Shown here piece by piece: positions 25,743-35,499 of a stretch of DNA of 64,000 nt (position 1 is the first letter of the stretch; the number at the start of each line of letters is the position of its first letter). This DNA comes from Bacillus sp. ISL-51 (lineage in GTDB: Bacteria > Bacillota > Bacilli > Bacillales > Bacillaceae). The DNA is taken from contig NZ_JAGGQB010000008.1 in assembly GCF_018613535.1 (NCBI RefSeq), positions 1-64,000 of the forward strand. Direction: 5' to 3'. Below the pieces are notes generated by a model, which searched no databases, had not been told where the DNA came from, and saw nothing but the letters and a program-made list of their open reading frames with translations. Both the position numbers and the translations under genes were made by a program.

Positions 25743-26821
25743 GGAAAAAAATACTCGCCAATATCCAGTGGCGCGCCATGCGGATGACAACGGGCATCAG
25801 CCTGCTCCTTTGCGCTGCGTTTATCACGCTGATGCTTTTATACTACCAGCTTGACCCGGTGCTGCTGCTTTCCTCCGGATGGTTCGGCATTCCGTTTGTT
25901 CTCATCCTGCTTTTAACGAGCCTTGCAGCCGGTCTGATCTCCGGATATATGTACGGAAACCGCCTTAAAACGAGAATGGATAAGCTGATTGAAGCGATTT
26001 TAAAATTTGAAAACGGCAATTTTGCTTATCGGGTGCCGCCTCTCGGTGATGACGAAATCGGTTTGGCGGCAGACCAGCTCAACGAAATGGCCAAGCGGGT
26101 TGAGCTTCAAGTCACATCACTGCAAAAGCTTTCGAACGAGCGGGCGGAATGGCAGGATCAAATGAAGAAATCGGTCATCTCTGAAGAACGCCAGCGGCTG
26201 GCGCGTGACCTTCACGATGCCGTCAGCCAGCAGCTCTTTGCCATCTCCATGATGACGTCCGCCGTCTTGGAACAGGTGAAAGACGCTGATGACAAAATCG
26301 TCAAGCGGATAAAAATGGTCGAGCATATGGCGGGGGAGGCGCAAAACGAAATGAGGGCGCTGCTTCTTCACCTGAGGCCTGTCACGTTAGAAGGAAAGGG
26401 TCTGAAGGAAGGGCTGATTGAGCTGTTAAACGAGTTCAAAGCAAAGCAGCCGCTTGATATGGAGTGGGATATCCGCGACACGGGTGTGTCAAAAGGCGTG
26501 GAAGATCATCTGTTCAGAATCGTGCAGGAGGCGCTTTCCAACGTATTCAGACATTCCAAAGCAACAAAGGTCATAGTAAGGCTCGGCGCGAAGCATCAGC
26601 AGCTGCAGCTTAAGGTGATTGATAACGGGGCGGGTTTTACGATGGATCAAGTAAAGGCTTCCTCTTACGGCTTACACTCTATTAAAGAAAGAGCCAGTGA
26701 AATCGGCGGTATAGCGGAAATTATTTCTGTGAAGGGAAAAGGAACGCATGTCGACGTGAAAGTCCCGATTTATCGGAAACCAGAAGGAGAGAACGACAGT
26801 GATTCGAGTGTTACTAATTGA
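25739..26821 (+). CDS. liaS: Sensor kinase LiaS
   Basis: The 360-residue intramembrane-sensing kinase has two membrane helices (about residues 18-36 and 50-72) with almost no extracellular loop, a HAMP region, the NarL-type phospho-acceptor H159 in RDLHDAVSQQLF, and an ATPase domain with the N-box region EALSNVFRHSKA and DNGAGF. It phosphorylates LiaR. Its end overlaps the liaR start by 23 bases. Confidence 0.92.
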   Translation: MRKKILANIQWRAMRMTTGISLLLCAAFITLMLLYYQLDPVLLLSSGWFGIPFVLILLLTSLAAGLISGYMYGNRLKTRMDKLIEAILKFENGNFAYRVPPLGDDEIGLAADQLNEMAKRVELQVTSLQKLSNERAEWQDQMKKSVISEERQRLARDLHDAVSQQLFAISMMTSAVLEQVKDADDKIVKRIKMVEHMAGEAQNEMRALLLHLRPVTLEGKGLKEGLIELLNEFKAKQPLDMEWDIRDTGVSKGVEDHLFRIVQEALSNVFRHSKATKVIVRLGAKHQQLQLKVIDNGAGFTMDQVKASSYGLHSIKERASEIGGIAEIISVKGKGTHVDVKVPIYRKPEGENDSDSSVTN

Positions 26822-27431
26822 CGATCATGAAATGGTCAGAATGGGACTGGCCGCGTTTTTAGAAGCGCAGCCTGATATAGAAGTCATCGGCGAAGCTTCA
26901 GACGGGCAGCAGGGAGTCGATCTTGCCGCAGAGCTTTCACCCGATGTGATCTTAATGGATCTTGTCATGGAAGGCATGGACGGCATTGAAGCGACGAAGC
27001 TTATCTGCGCCAGACTGGCCGATCCGAAAATCATTGTGCTGACAAGCTTTATTGATGACGACAAAGTATATCCTGTCATTGAGGCGGGAGCCCTCAGCTA
27101 CTTGCTGAAAACATCCAAGGCGGCAGAAATAGCCGAAGCGATCAGAGCTGCTGCGAAGGGAGAGCCGAAGCTTGAATCGAAGGTAGCCGGAAAGGTGTTA
27201 TCAAGGCTGCGCCATTCAGAAAACACGCTTCCGCATGAAACGCTGACAAAAAGAGAGCTGGAAATCCTTTGTCTTGTCGCGGAAGGAAAGACGAATAAAG
27301 AAATTGGCGAAGAGCTTTTTATTACGATTAAAACGGTGAAAACCCACATTACGAATATATTATCAAAGCTTGACGTCAGTGACCGGACGCAGGCCGCGGT
27401 TTACGCCCACCGCAATAATCTCGTGACATAA
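26799..27431 (+). CDS. liaR: Response regulator LiaR
   Basis: The 210-residue regulator has a receiver domain with D54 in ILMDLVME and a LuxR-type helix-turn-helix at the end (LTKRELEILCLVAEGKTNKE onward). It activates the promoter of liaI. The start is GTG at 26799, inside liaS, with AGAAGGAGAG upstream. Confidence 0.92.
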   Translation: MIRVLLIDDHEMVRMGLAAFLEAQPDIEVIGEASDGQQGVDLAAELSPDVILMDLVMEGMDGIEATKLICARLADPKIIVLTSFIDDDKVYPVIEAGALSYLLKTSKAAEIAEAIRAAAKGEPKLESKVAGKVLSRLRHSENTLPHETLTKRELEILCLVAEGKTNKEIGEELFITIKTVKTHITNILSKLDVSDRTQAAVYAHRNNLVT

Positions 27432-27432
27432 A

Positions 27433-27466
27433 CGAAGGAGAGCGCGCTGATGCACACTCTCCTTCG
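27433..27466. terminator. Hairpin between liaR and gerAC
   Basis: CGAAGGAGAG pairs with CTCTCCTTCG. Neither side has a good T run, so efficiency is uncertain. Confidence 0.5.
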
Positions 27467-27473
27467 CGGCGTA

Positions 27474-28589
27474 TTATTGGGACATTCCCTTCGTTCCGAA
27501 ATCTCTGATGGCCACTTTGACATGGTATTCAATATCGGATTCACTGAAATGGTGATCCCAGTCAGAAGAAATCTTTCTCCACTTATCCGGGTAATGAATC
27601 CGGACTTCATCGCCTAAGCCTGTAATGTCCACCTTCAAGTCATGCTGCAAATAATCAATAAACTTTGTGACATCTGAATGAATACTGCGTGTCACCTCCT
27701 TTTTGATTTCATCAATATAGGACTGTTTAAAGGAATCTTCCTTTGGGTTCCAGTCCTCGGACAGGCGGCCCTCCACAAATCGGGTTACGATAAATTTGAA
27801 TTTCCCGTTTTTATACTTGGTTTTTACTTTATATTTGCTGGAAAATATCTCGAACGATAGAAAATAGCCGTTATGCTTTGAAAATGTAACCCCTCCCTTT
27901 ACCGTACCTGTAAACAGATTCATATCTTGAACCTGCATCGGTGTTAAATTTGCCAGCCAAAATTTATTTTTTATAATAGAGGCCCCGGATATTTCCAGGC
28001 CGTCGCCCTTTACCTTGCGGACCTGCGGAATGGCGAATGTCTCACCTGCTGCAATTTTTTCCGATATATCTCCTAATGTTACGGGCTGCATCATGCGTAT
28101 GGTGAACGAATTATTTTCCGTTAAGTCATAAATAGTGTTGGATGCAGGCTCCCCTTGGTCAGTTACGGTAAATATGTCTTTCGTTTGATCGGGCACTGTC
28201 ATCACGTTGCAGCTTCTCCGCGTTCCGTTGTCCTTGATAAATTGATTCATGAGTGCATCAAGCGGGATATCGTCTTTTAACAGGTTTTGTGAAAATAACA
28301 TGACGCGCAAATGCTGTGAAAAAGAACGGCGATTTTTTAACGCTGCCGTCCTCAAGGCTTGGTGAACCGTTTCACCGGGTGTCGACGTGATCTTTGTCGT
28401 CTCTCCCGAAGAGGACTGCTCAGAGCTGGCTTTTGTCGGAATGAGAATTTGCTGGGTCACCTGCACGTTTTCTTCCTTAGGTTTATCCAGACCGACGCCT
28501 ATGACGAGGCTCAAGTCCTCAATGTTCCGGCTGTCCCAGCATCCGGTTAAGAGCAATGTGCAGAGGATGATCACGATGTATGTTTTCAT
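27474..28589 (-). CDS. gerAC: Germinant receptor lipoprotein GerAC
   Basis: The 371-residue GerC-family lipoprotein has lipobox LTGC at Cys17 and the family start CWDSRNIEDLSLVIGVGLD. It is the outer-facing C subunit of the GerA germinant receptor in the spore inner membrane, which responds to L-alanine in B. subtilis. I choose the ATG at 28589, which overlaps the gerAB stop (ATGA); the frame is open further upstream but that part lies inside gerAB. It ends the gerA operon. Confidence 0.9.
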   Translation of the reverse strand: MKTYIVIILCTLLLTGCWDSRNIEDLSLVIGVGLDKPKEENVQVTQQILIPTKASSEQSSSGETTKITSTPGETVHQALRTAALKNRRSFSQHLRVMLFSQNLLKDDIPLDALMNQFIKDNGTRRSCNVMTVPDQTKDIFTVTDQGEPASNTIYDLTENNSFTIRMMQPVTLGDISEKIAAGETFAIPQVRKVKGDGLEISGASIIKNKFWLANLTPMQVQDMNLFTGTVKGGVTFSKHNGYFLSFEIFSSKYKVKTKYKNGKFKFIVTRFVEGRLSEDWNPKEDSFKQSYIDEIKKEVTRSIHSDVTKFIDYLQHDLKVDITGLGDEVRIHYPDKWRKISSDWDHHFSESDIEYHVKVAIRDFGTKGMSQ

Positions 28590-29683
28590 TGCGCTTTCAC
28601 CTTCCTTTTTACAGCGACAACGATAAATAGTAGTAAAGGCAGTAAAAACAAACCGAAGAAGATATAGCCCAGAATATCGCTGAAGGTCATCAGCACGTTG
28701 GCGTCCTTTGGCATTAATGAGCCGAAGTACGTGGCGATTGCCACAAAAATAATTCCTTTTTTCATCGGCAATCCGAAAATTTTCTTCAGCCCCGAGGTGG
28801 CGAAATATCCGTAAGATACATAGGTAGTGAAAAATTGCACGATCCATACAGCGAGTAAAAAGGACTCGAACCTTTCAATAAACAGCCCTTTCAGCTCAAA
28901 TGATTGAAAGAGCGCAATGGTCGGCCAAATCATAGTTTGTACATCCTGGGTGGTTAACGCGCCGACAACGATGACGTATGAAATCATGTATAAAATAATG
29001 GGAATGCTAAAGCCCGTTGCAGACAAACGAAACGCGTCCTTTTTATTCTTGAGATATTCGGGCAAAAACAGCATAACCTCAATTCCCAAAAAGGACACAG
29101 AGACAACGGTGAGAGAGCTTGTGATGGAAGAAAATCCCTGACCCAGCACCGGCCGCAGGTTGTCTAAATTAAAAATCTTAAAGCTGAAAGCAAACACAAT
29201 CAGCAAAATAATAATGGTAATGGTCAAATAGAAAGGAAACAGCCTGCCGATATCGCTCATGCCGCCTATGATTAAATAAACGGAACAGGCGATAAAAATA
29301 AAGAGAGTGACCGGCACGGGCGTTCTTTCCAAAAGGAAAAATTTCACCATCTCCGCCATGGCACGCGCTTCAAAACTGGCGACTCCGATTAAATATAAAC
29401 AGATCATGAGATTCACTATATTTCCGGCCCATTTGCCGAGCCCTTCATTCATATACTCAAAAAACGAAGGGTATTGATGCTTTTTCATAATGAGCGTGTT
29501 GAGATAGATCAAAAAGATAAAGATGATCCCTTCCAGGCCTAATGCGATCCAGCCGTCCGGCGAGTTTGACTTTAATGTCAGCGCCCGCGGCATGGTCAAG
29601 AGGCCCGCGCCCAGCATTGTGTTAGAAATCAACGCCGCTCCTTGGTAGCTGCTAATCTTACTTTGCGTTTTTTTGTGGCTCAT
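28586..29683 (-). CDS. gerAB: Germinant receptor permease-like subunit GerAB
   Basis: The 365-residue protein of the spore germination (GerB, APC-like) family has ten membrane segments, starting with SSYQGAALISNTMLGAGLLTMP, written here as outline of the first one. It binds the amino acid germinant. I choose the ATG at 29683 because it gives MSHKKTQSK and the family length; the longer frame up to 29767 lies inside gerAA. It overlaps gerAA by 26 bases. Confidence 0.9.
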   Translation of the reverse strand: MSHKKTQSKISSYQGAALISNTMLGAGLLTMPRALTLKSNSPDGWIALGLEGIIFIFLIYLNTLIMKKHQYPSFFEYMNEGLGKWAGNIVNLMICLYLIGVASFEARAMAEMVKFFLLERTPVPVTLFIFIACSVYLIIGGMSDIGRLFPFYLTITIIILLIVFAFSFKIFNLDNLRPVLGQGFSSITSSLTVVSVSFLGIEVMLFLPEYLKNKKDAFRLSATGFSIPIILYMISYVIVVGALTTQDVQTMIWPTIALFQSFELKGLFIERFESFLLAVWIVQFFTTYVSYGYFATSGLKKIFGLPMKKGIIFVAIATYFGSLMPKDANVLMTFSDILGYIFFGLFLLPLLLFIVVAVKRKVKAQ

Positions 29684-31100
29684 TTGGTTTTTTCGCCTCT
29701 TTTGGTTGATTTTTAATTGGGAGACGGAGTATAGAATCATCGGCATTTTTAAAGCTGAAAAACCCATTCGGCGAGAAATACGGAGATCCGAAGCTTCTTT
29801 GTCTTGATAAATGGGTGTAAATCGCCAGCATAAATAAAATCATGCCGTACAGTCCGAACGCTGCCGCAGTAAACATCGATATGAATCGGAGCACACGGAA
29901 TGACAGACCCATCCCGTACTGAGGCACCGTAAATGAAGCGAGCGCGATAATGCTGACAACGATGACCATGATAGAGCTGACCAGATTGGCCTCAACGGCA
30001 GCCTGTCCGATAACGACCCCGCCAACCAATCCGATTGTCTGGCCAAGCGGATTAGGCAGCCGCAGCCCCGCCTCTCTCAGCAATTCAATCGTAATTTCCA
30101 TCACCATCGCTTCAATGATAGGCGGAAAGGGAACATTTTCTCTGTTCGCCGAGATGGTGACCGCAAGCGCAGTCGGTAAAAGCCCTTGATGGAATGAAAC
30201 GAGCGCGATATAAATAGACGAAAAAAACATCGTGATAAAAATGGAAGTGAATCGCAGCGCGCGGATGAGCGAGGCTGAAATCCACCGTTCATAATAATCG
30301 TCGGGAGACTGCATCAAAATGCCGAGAGAAGCCGGCACAACCAGAACAAAGGGAGAGTTGTCCACAAGTATGGCGACGCGGCCGTTAAACAGGGCGGAGG
30401 ACACTTTATCAGGCCGTTCGGTGTTTTGGATTTGCGGGAACGGCGAATACTTATTATCCTCAATGAGCTCCTCAAGCGTCCCGGAATCCTGGATGTCGTC
30501 CAGCTGCACTTCGCTGAGGCGTTTTTCAACATCGCTGATGACAGACGAATCCGCCTTATCTTCTATGTACATGACAGTAGCGTATTTTAACTTGCTTTCT
30601 CCGATCAGAATTTTTTTCGTTTTCAGCTTCGGGTGGTTTGTTCTTTGTCTGATCAGGGCGACGTTCGTATCAGTGTCCTCCGTGAAGGCGACTTTAGGCC
30701 CTCTTACAAGCTTTTCAGATGTCGGCTCCGTTATGCTTCTCTTTTCCTTTTTCCCCGTTGTCAAAATGTATACGTTGTCAAGCCCGTTAATAAAAACGGC
30801 GCAATTTCCTCTTAGAATGGAGGTGATCGCTTCTTTTGCCGTAGTGACGGGGCGGGCGTCAATCATATCGAGACGTTTTGTCACGGTTTCAAGCGTCAGG
30901 GTCTCTTCTTCCTTAACCAGCGTTTTGACCGCTTCTTTTATTTTGTCTTCATCGTTTAGTTCGCTGAGATACATATAATAAAAAACAAGACCGTTCGACA
31001 GCATTTTTTTATTTTGAATAAGATCATCGTTTTGTTCAACGTGAGGAAGAACCATAGCCAGATTAATGTGAATATATTCCTTAAATTCCGATTGTGCCAC
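29658..31100 (-). CDS. gerAA: Germinant receptor subunit GerAA
   Basis: The 480-residue GerA-family protein has a soluble N-terminal domain (about residues 1-240) with the GTLEELIEDN and SPFPQIQNTERPD blocks, then about five membrane segments and a hydrophilic tail. I choose GTG at 31100, with GGGGTGATT 4 bases upstream, giving MAQSEFKEYIH, which lines up with the B. subtilis start; GTG at 31109 lies within that binding site. It heads the gerA operon, expected to be under forespore sigma-G. Confidence 0.9.
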   Translation of the reverse strand: MAQSEFKEYIHINLAMVLPHVEQNDDLIQNKKMLSNGLVFYYMYLSELNDEDKIKEAVKTLVKEEETLTLETVTKRLDMIDARPVTTAKEAITSILRGNCAVFINGLDNVYILTTGKKEKRSITEPTSEKLVRGPKVAFTEDTDTNVALIRQRTNHPKLKTKKILIGESKLKYATVMYIEDKADSSVISDVEKRLSEVQLDDIQDSGTLEELIEDNKYSPFPQIQNTERPDKVSSALFNGRVAILVDNSPFVLVVPASLGILMQSPDDYYERWISASLIRALRFTSIFITMFFSSIYIALVSFHQGLLPTALAVTISANRENVPFPPIIEAMVMEITIELLREAGLRLPNPLGQTIGLVGGVVIGQAAVEANLVSSIMVIVVSIIALASFTVPQYGMGLSFRVLRFISMFTAAAFGLYGMILFMLAIYTHLSRQRSFGSPYFSPNGFFSFKNADDSILRLPIKNQPKEAKKPNEPQKNAK

Positions 31101-31215
31101 CGCAATCACCCCGCCTTCTAATCCTTGTTAGAGGTTATCTTTTCCTGTTAAAAAAATGATATACTATGTTAAAGTATTTCATGGTACAAGTTTTTTATGA
31201 AAGCGGAGGAGAAAT

Positions 31216-31401
31216 GTGGCACAAGTCAGACTGGCAGGCAATGCTGAAGAAATTGAACAGCTGATCAAATCATTTGAAGCGCATTATGAGGTAGCCTATA
31301 CGTCAAAGGAGTACCGAAAAACAAATCCGAAGTATAAATATTCTAAGGATTCGCGCGTCTATCTTGAGCTGAAATTAAAGTCGGCAAAGGTCGAAAAATA
31401 A
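31216..31401 (+). CDS. yvzF: YvzF family protein
   Basis: The 61-residue basic protein starts MAQVRLAGNAEEIEQLIKSF and resembles the YvzF/DUF3970 family of unknown function. It starts at GTG with GGAGGAG upstream and is divergent from gerAA. There is no membrane segment. Confidence 0.7.
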   Translation: MAQVRLAGNAEEIEQLIKSFEAHYEVAYTSKEYRKTNPKYKYSKDSRVYLELKLKSAKVEK

Positions 31402-31470
31402 AAAAGGGTTTCATCTGTTACTGGCGAATAATACTCAGGGTGAAGCAACTGTTATGGAGGGATACATAAA

Positions 31471-32859
31471 ATGGAATACAGAATTGAAAAAGACACCATG
31501 GGAGAAATAAAAGTTCCGGCAGATAAGTTTTGGGGCGCTCAGACACAGCGCAGCAAAGAGAACTTCAAAATCGGTTTTGAAAAAATGCCTCAGCGTGTTG
31601 TGAAGGCGTTTGCAATATTAAAAAGAAGCACGGCGATCGCTAACGAGCGCCTCGGCAATTTAGATTCTGAAAAAGCACAGGCGATTGCTGCTGTTTGTGA
31701 TGACGTGTTAAAAGGCAAATATGACGATAACTTTCCGCTTGTCGTTTGGCAGACGGGAAGCGGCACACAAAGCAACATGAATATGAATGAAGTGGTGGCC
31801 AACCGCGCAACCGCTTTATTGAAAGAAAAAAATTCTGACCTTACGATCCATCCGAATGATGACGTCAACCGCAGCCAAAGCTCCAACGACACTTTCCCGA
31901 CGGCAATGCACGTCGCGGCGGTTCTTGCCGTATATGAACAGCTCGTTCCGGCACTTGATCAGCTCCGCGCAACGCTTGATGAAAAAGCGAAAGCTTATCA
32001 AGATATTGTCAAAATCGGACGCACGCATTTGCAGGACGCGACTCCGCTGACGCTTGGCCAAGAAATCAGCGGCTGGGTCTATATGCTTGACCGTTCGAAA
32101 GAAATGATCCTGGAAGCCACTGAAAAAATCCGCGCTCTTGCCATCGGCGGCACGGCGGTCGGAACGGGAATCAACGCCCATCCGCAATTCGGTGAACTCG
32201 TGGCTGAGGAAATCACAAAAGTAACGGGGCAGACGTTCAAAAGCTCGCCGAACAAATTCCATGCGCTGACAAGCCATGATGAAATCACTCACGTTCATGG
32301 CGCGTTAAAAGCACTTTCTGCCGACCTGATGAAGATCGCAAATGACGTCAGATGGCTGGCGAGCGGCCCGCGCTGCGGCATCGGCGAAATTGTCATCCCT
32401 GAAAATGAGCCTGGAAGCTCTATCATGCCTGGTAAAGTCAACCCGACTCAAAGCGAGGCGCTGACGATGATCGCCGCCCAAGTCATGGGGAATGACGCAA
32501 CAATCGGTTTTGCGGCAAGCCAAGGAAACTTCGAGCTGAACGTTTTCAAACCGGTTATTATCTATAACTTCCTGCAAACGGTGCAGCTTCTCAGCGACGG
32601 AATGAATTCTTTCCATGACAAATGTGCCGTCGGTATTGAGCCGAATAAAGAGACGATTCAAGAAAATCTGTCTAACTCATTAATGCTCGTTACGGCGCTC
32701 AACCCGCACATCGGCTATGAAAACGCCGCAAAAATCGCTAAGCTTGCCCACAAAGAAGGCTTGACGCTGAAAGAAGCGGCATTACAGCTGAACCTGCTGA
32801 CAGAAGAGCAATTTAATGAAATGGTGAAACCTGAAGATATGGTGCACCCGAAAGCATAA
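31471..32859 (+). CDS. fumC: Fumarate hydratase, class II
   Basis: The 462-residue enzyme interconverts fumarate and malate in the citric acid cycle. It has the fumarase signature [11 protein letters not shown] (about residues 316-326), [10 protein letters not shown] near 98, and NDTFPTAMH. The length is usual for the class. In B. subtilis the gene is citG (fumC) and lies next to gerA, as here. GGAGGG lies upstream of the ATG at 31471. Confidence 0.95.
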   Translation: MEYRIEKDTMGEIKVPADKFWGAQTQRSKENFKIGFEKMPQRVVKAFAILKRSTAIANERLGNLDSEKAQAIAAVCDDVLKGKYDDNFPLVVWQTGSGTQSNMNMNEVVANRATALLKEKNSDLTIHPNDDVNRSQSSNDTFPTAMHVAAVLAVYEQLVPALDQLRATLDEKAKAYQDIVKIGRTHLQDATPLTLGQEISGWVYMLDRSKEMILEATEKIRALAIGGTAVGTGINAHPQFGELVAEEITKVTGQTFKSSPNKFHALTSHDEITHVHGALKALSADLMKIANDVRWLASGPRCGIGEIVIPENEPGSSIMPGKVNPTQSEALTMIAAQVMGNDATIGFAASQGNFELNVFKPVIIYNFLQTVQLLSDGMNSFHDKCAVGIEPNKETIQENLSNSLMLVTALNPHIGYENAAKIAKLAHKEGLTLKEAALQLNLLTEEQFNEMVKPEDMVHPKA

Positions 32860-32865
32860 AAAAGA

Positions 32866-32897
32866 AAGAACGGCTGCAAATACTGCGGCCGTTCTTC
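32866..32897. terminator. Terminator between fumC and yuxN
   Basis: AGAACGGCTGCA pairs with TGCGGCCGTTCTT with one mismatch. On the minus strand it is followed by a T-rich run. Confidence 0.7.
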
Positions 32898-33817
32898 TAA
32901 ATAAACTGCTGTTTTAATAAATAGCTGAGCTGCTCTGCGTTTTCAGCCAGCAGTTCTGATTCCTTCAAATTCAGAATCATCCCTTTTATAATTGCCAATT
33001 TCGGCGACTTTTTCTTCATTTCCGCTTCCAGAATCTCTAAGCTCTCGGTGAATTCAGATGCTTGCGATTTGTCCATCGTGCTGATAGAGGCACGGAGGGT
33101 CTGCAAAATCGATTTACTTAAAGGATCGGGCTGTCCGTTATGAAGAGGCCCGAACAGTGAGCTTGCCTCATCAAGAGAAATAAAAGGTTCATCCCGTCTG
33201 TCCGCCATCCCGTTCACAATGTCATCAACCCTATGAATCACAGTATCCGCCAATGCGGCAGGCTGTACGGTCCGGCCCGTCAAGAGGATATATTCAAGAT
33301 ATATCTGATTGATTCCTTCTATTAAAAAACAAAGCTCGGCTGTATACGGCTCAACCTTTTCTCCGTAAATATTGAGGAGACTGTCAATATGAAATTGCAG
33401 TATCGACCGCCGGATTCTTTTTCCGCACTGCGCCACTTCCTCTGTATAAGGAAGAGAGCCGTCTTTCATCTGAACCGCAATAAAATCCTGATGTGCGAGA
33501 ATTGATTCATAAAACACAGCAAGCTGTTTTTGATAAGCTGCCCTCGGGCTGTCACCTTCTGTTTGAATCGTAGTGATTCGGGTAAACGTTTTATCATAGT
33601 AGTAATTCAGCATTGATAGAAGCAAAGCTTCTTTGGAAGGAAAATAAATGTAAAAAGCGCCTTTGGAGATTTTGCATTCATCAGCAATTTCTTGAACTGA
33701 TGTTGATTTATACCCTTTACGGGCAAACAATTTTATTGCTGTTTCAATAATCAGCTTTTCTTTTTCCTTCAATGGTTCCACCCTTTCGGAGCCAGGAGAC
33801 TGGCGTTTGCTGCTCAT
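32897..33817 (-). CDS. yuxN: TetR-family regulator YuxN
   Basis: The 306-residue protein has a TetR DNA-binding domain (LIIETAIKLFARKGYKST, VQEIADECKISKGAFYIYF; about residues 22-65) and a long ligand-binding domain. Its ligand is unknown. Two palindromes TGAC(C)-N4-GGTCA flank the space before it: one 4 bases upstream of its start and one beside the divergent small gene at 33952. Auto-repression and control of that gene are plausible inferences. Confidence 0.85.
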   Translation of the reverse strand: MSSKRQSPGSERVEPLKEKEKLIIETAIKLFARKGYKSTSVQEIADECKISKGAFYIYFPSKEALLLSMLNYYYDKTFTRITTIQTEGDSPRAAYQKQLAVFYESILAHQDFIAVQMKDGSLPYTEEVAQCGKRIRRSILQFHIDSLLNIYGEKVEPYTAELCFLIEGINQIYLEYILLTGRTVQPAALADTVIHRVDDIVNGMADRRDEPFISLDEASSLFGPLHNGQPDPLSKSILQTLRASISTMDKSQASEFTESLEILEAEMKKKSPKLAIIKGMILNLKESELLAENAEQLSYLLKQQFI

Positions 33818-33820
33818 GTA

Positions 33821-33834
33821 TGACTATATGGTCA
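33821..33834. promoter_or_regulatory. Putative YuxN operator 1
   Basis: TGACTATATGGTCA is an imperfect palindrome with the same half-site GGTCA as the site at 33909. It lies 4 bases upstream of the yuxN start codon. Confidence 0.45.
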
Positions 33835-33908
33835 TATGGATTTTCCATAAATTTAACCTGATTGTAACTTGTTTTTTTGTCTTATTTTATTTATATTATA
33901 AAGTGAGA

Positions 33909-33922
33909 TGACCGAATGGTCA
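33909..33922. promoter_or_regulatory. Putative YuxN operator 2
   Basis: TGACCGAATGGTCA has perfect 5-bp arms around GAAT. It lies 30 bases upstream of the small gene at 33952. Confidence 0.5.
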
Positions 33923-33951
33923 AAGTTCTGGCGAAAGGGTGAATCTCAAAA

Positions 33952-34116
33952 ATGAGAGAATTAGACGAAATGATCAGCCGCTTGCGAAACAGAGGGATTA
34001 AAGTCGAAAAGGTAAAATATCCAAAGCAGACGATATCTGAAAAGAAATGGGTTCATCAATGCCAAAAACCGCTGAAAACGAACTACAGAGATTTTAACGG
34101 CTATTCCTTCACATAA
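33952..34116 (+). CDS. 54-residue basic protein, unknown
   Basis: The frame encodes 54 residues starting MRELDEMISRLRNRGIKVEK and ending DFNGYSFT. It is strongly basic, with a helix-forming first half and one cysteine. GAAAGGGTGA lies about 10 bases upstream of the ATG. I do not recognise the family; it has no membrane segment or signal. It is divergent from yuxN and lies between two regulator palindromes and the cssS terminator, so it is likely a real single-gene unit. Confidence 0.6.
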   Translation: MRELDEMISRLRNRGIKVEKVKYPKQTISEKKWVHQCQKPLKTNYRDFNGYSFT

Positions 34117-34119
34117 AAA

Positions 34120-34145
34120 AAGACTGCAATAAAAAATCACAGTCT
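34120..34145 (-). terminator. Terminator of cssRS
   Basis: On the minus strand AGACTG pairs with CAGTCT and is followed by TTTTTTT. It starts inside the cssS stop region and is convergent with the small gene at 33952. Confidence 0.7.
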
Positions 34146-35499
34146 ACTTTGGAACGATAATTCGGTAGGTAACACCCGATTGATCATTTTCAATTGTAAT
34201 AGATGCTTTGTGCAGGGTTAAAATCCGTTTTACGATGCTGAGTCCAATGCCAAACTCGCCTTTCTTCCCTTTATTAAAAGGCTCGTATAAGCTGGATAGC
34301 ATCTCATCCTCAATAGGAGGACCGTCATTTTTAACCGTCATCACAATCTGCTGCTGATTTTGGCTGATCTGAACGTGAATCGCCGTTTCGGCGTAGCGAA
34401 TTTGATTTTCCAGAATGTTTTCAAGGAGCTTGCTCCATTGCTCCGGATCACCGGACATCATCATCACATCCCCCGTGTCAACGGTCCACGACAATTCTTT
34501 CCGCGCCCATTTGAGCCGCTCAATCACTTCTTCCGTCACCTTCACAATGTCGAATGTTTCATGATGAATCGGCTGCTTCAGTAAATAATCAAGCTTCGTC
34601 AAATATAATAAATCCTTGATTTTTTTCTCAAGCTTTTCAGCTTCGCCTTCAATCACGTCAATTGTGTTTTCAAGATCTCCTTTAGGAAAAATCCCGTCTT
34701 TAATCGATTGGGTATAGCCTCTTATGACCATAACAGGCGTTTTTAAATCATGAGAAATATTTTGTAAAAGGGTTCTTTCTGTCTCATCCTTTTGAACCAG
34801 TTTGCTCCGCATATCCTCAATGGTATGGCCTAATTTTCCGATTTCGTCTTTTCGATCGACAATGACCGGATCATCCCAATCCTGTTCAGATATCCGCTTT
34901 ACATGCTTTTCCAAGGAAACGAGCGGCCGCGATAAATATTTGGCGAGCCAAATCGCCGGAATCCAGCTTAATAAAATAACGCCTGCAATAATAAACAGAA
35001 GCTGCCTGAACAGTGTATATGCCAGATCATCCCGATAGGAATCAAGTGCGTAAGACAGCATCATGGCATTTTGTCCGTTAATGGTGAGGCCTTTTTTAAT
35101 GACAAAAAACACTTTCTCCCCGCTGACTTCTGCGCTGTATCGTTTCGTGATGCTGTGCTGGCGCCCGGCGAGCTTGTACACCTTATGGATAAACGAGTTA
35201 GATAGGTAGCTCAAATCTCTGTCACTGGCCGATTCTTCCCGTTCCGGCAAAAGGACGTGCTGCACCGAACGGAATGTAGTCGGGGCTGTCGCTTCCTCGC
35301 TGTAATATCCCCGCTCAATAGATCCGGGCAGACGGTACTCCGTCAGGACATGCTGTTCATTTTCAATTGTCGTGTACGTTTCATCAGTGAAAAAATCACG
35401 CAGCGTATTTGAAAACAGCACGAGCAATAGGATAGAGATGGCTAAGAGAATGCCCGAAATCACAACCCATATTTGAAAAGCGAGCGGTTTATTTTTCAT
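34144..35499 (-). CDS. cssS: Secretion-stress sensor kinase CssS
   Basis: The 451-residue kinase has membrane helices near residues 10-30 and 165-185 around an extracellular domain of about 130 residues, a HAMP region, phospho-acceptor H250 in NISHDLKTPVM, and an ATPase domain ending GIGLSIVKRIL. It senses misfolded secreted protein and phosphorylates CssR. It overlaps cssR by 4 bases. Confidence 0.92.
   Translation of the reverse strand: MKNKPLAFQIWVVISGILLAISILLLVLFSNTLRDFFTDETYTTIENEQHVLTEYRLPGSIERGYYSEEATAPTTFRSVQHVLLPEREESASDRDLSYLSNSFIHKVYKLAGRQHSITKRYSAEVSGEKVFFVIKKGLTINGQNAMMLSYALDSYRDDLAYTLFRQLLFIIAGVILLSWIPAIWLAKYLSRPLVSLEKHVKRISEQDWDDPVIVDRKDEIGKLGHTIEDMRSKLVQKDETERTLLQNISHDLKTPVMVIRGYTQSIKDGIFPKGDLENTIDVIEGEAEKLEKKIKDLLYLTKLDYLLKQPIHHETFDIVKVTEEVIERLKWARKELSWTVDTGDVMMMSGDPEQWSKLLENILENQIRYAETAIHVQISQNQQQIVMTVKNDGPPIEDEMLSSLYEPFNKGKKGEFGIGLSIVKRILTLHKASITIENDQSGVTYRIIVPK

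Noticed and set aside
30319..30978. Long frame (219 codons) antisense to gerAA
   Set aside because: It is serine-rich, without start signals, and lies wholly opposite a conserved gene; typical shadow frame.
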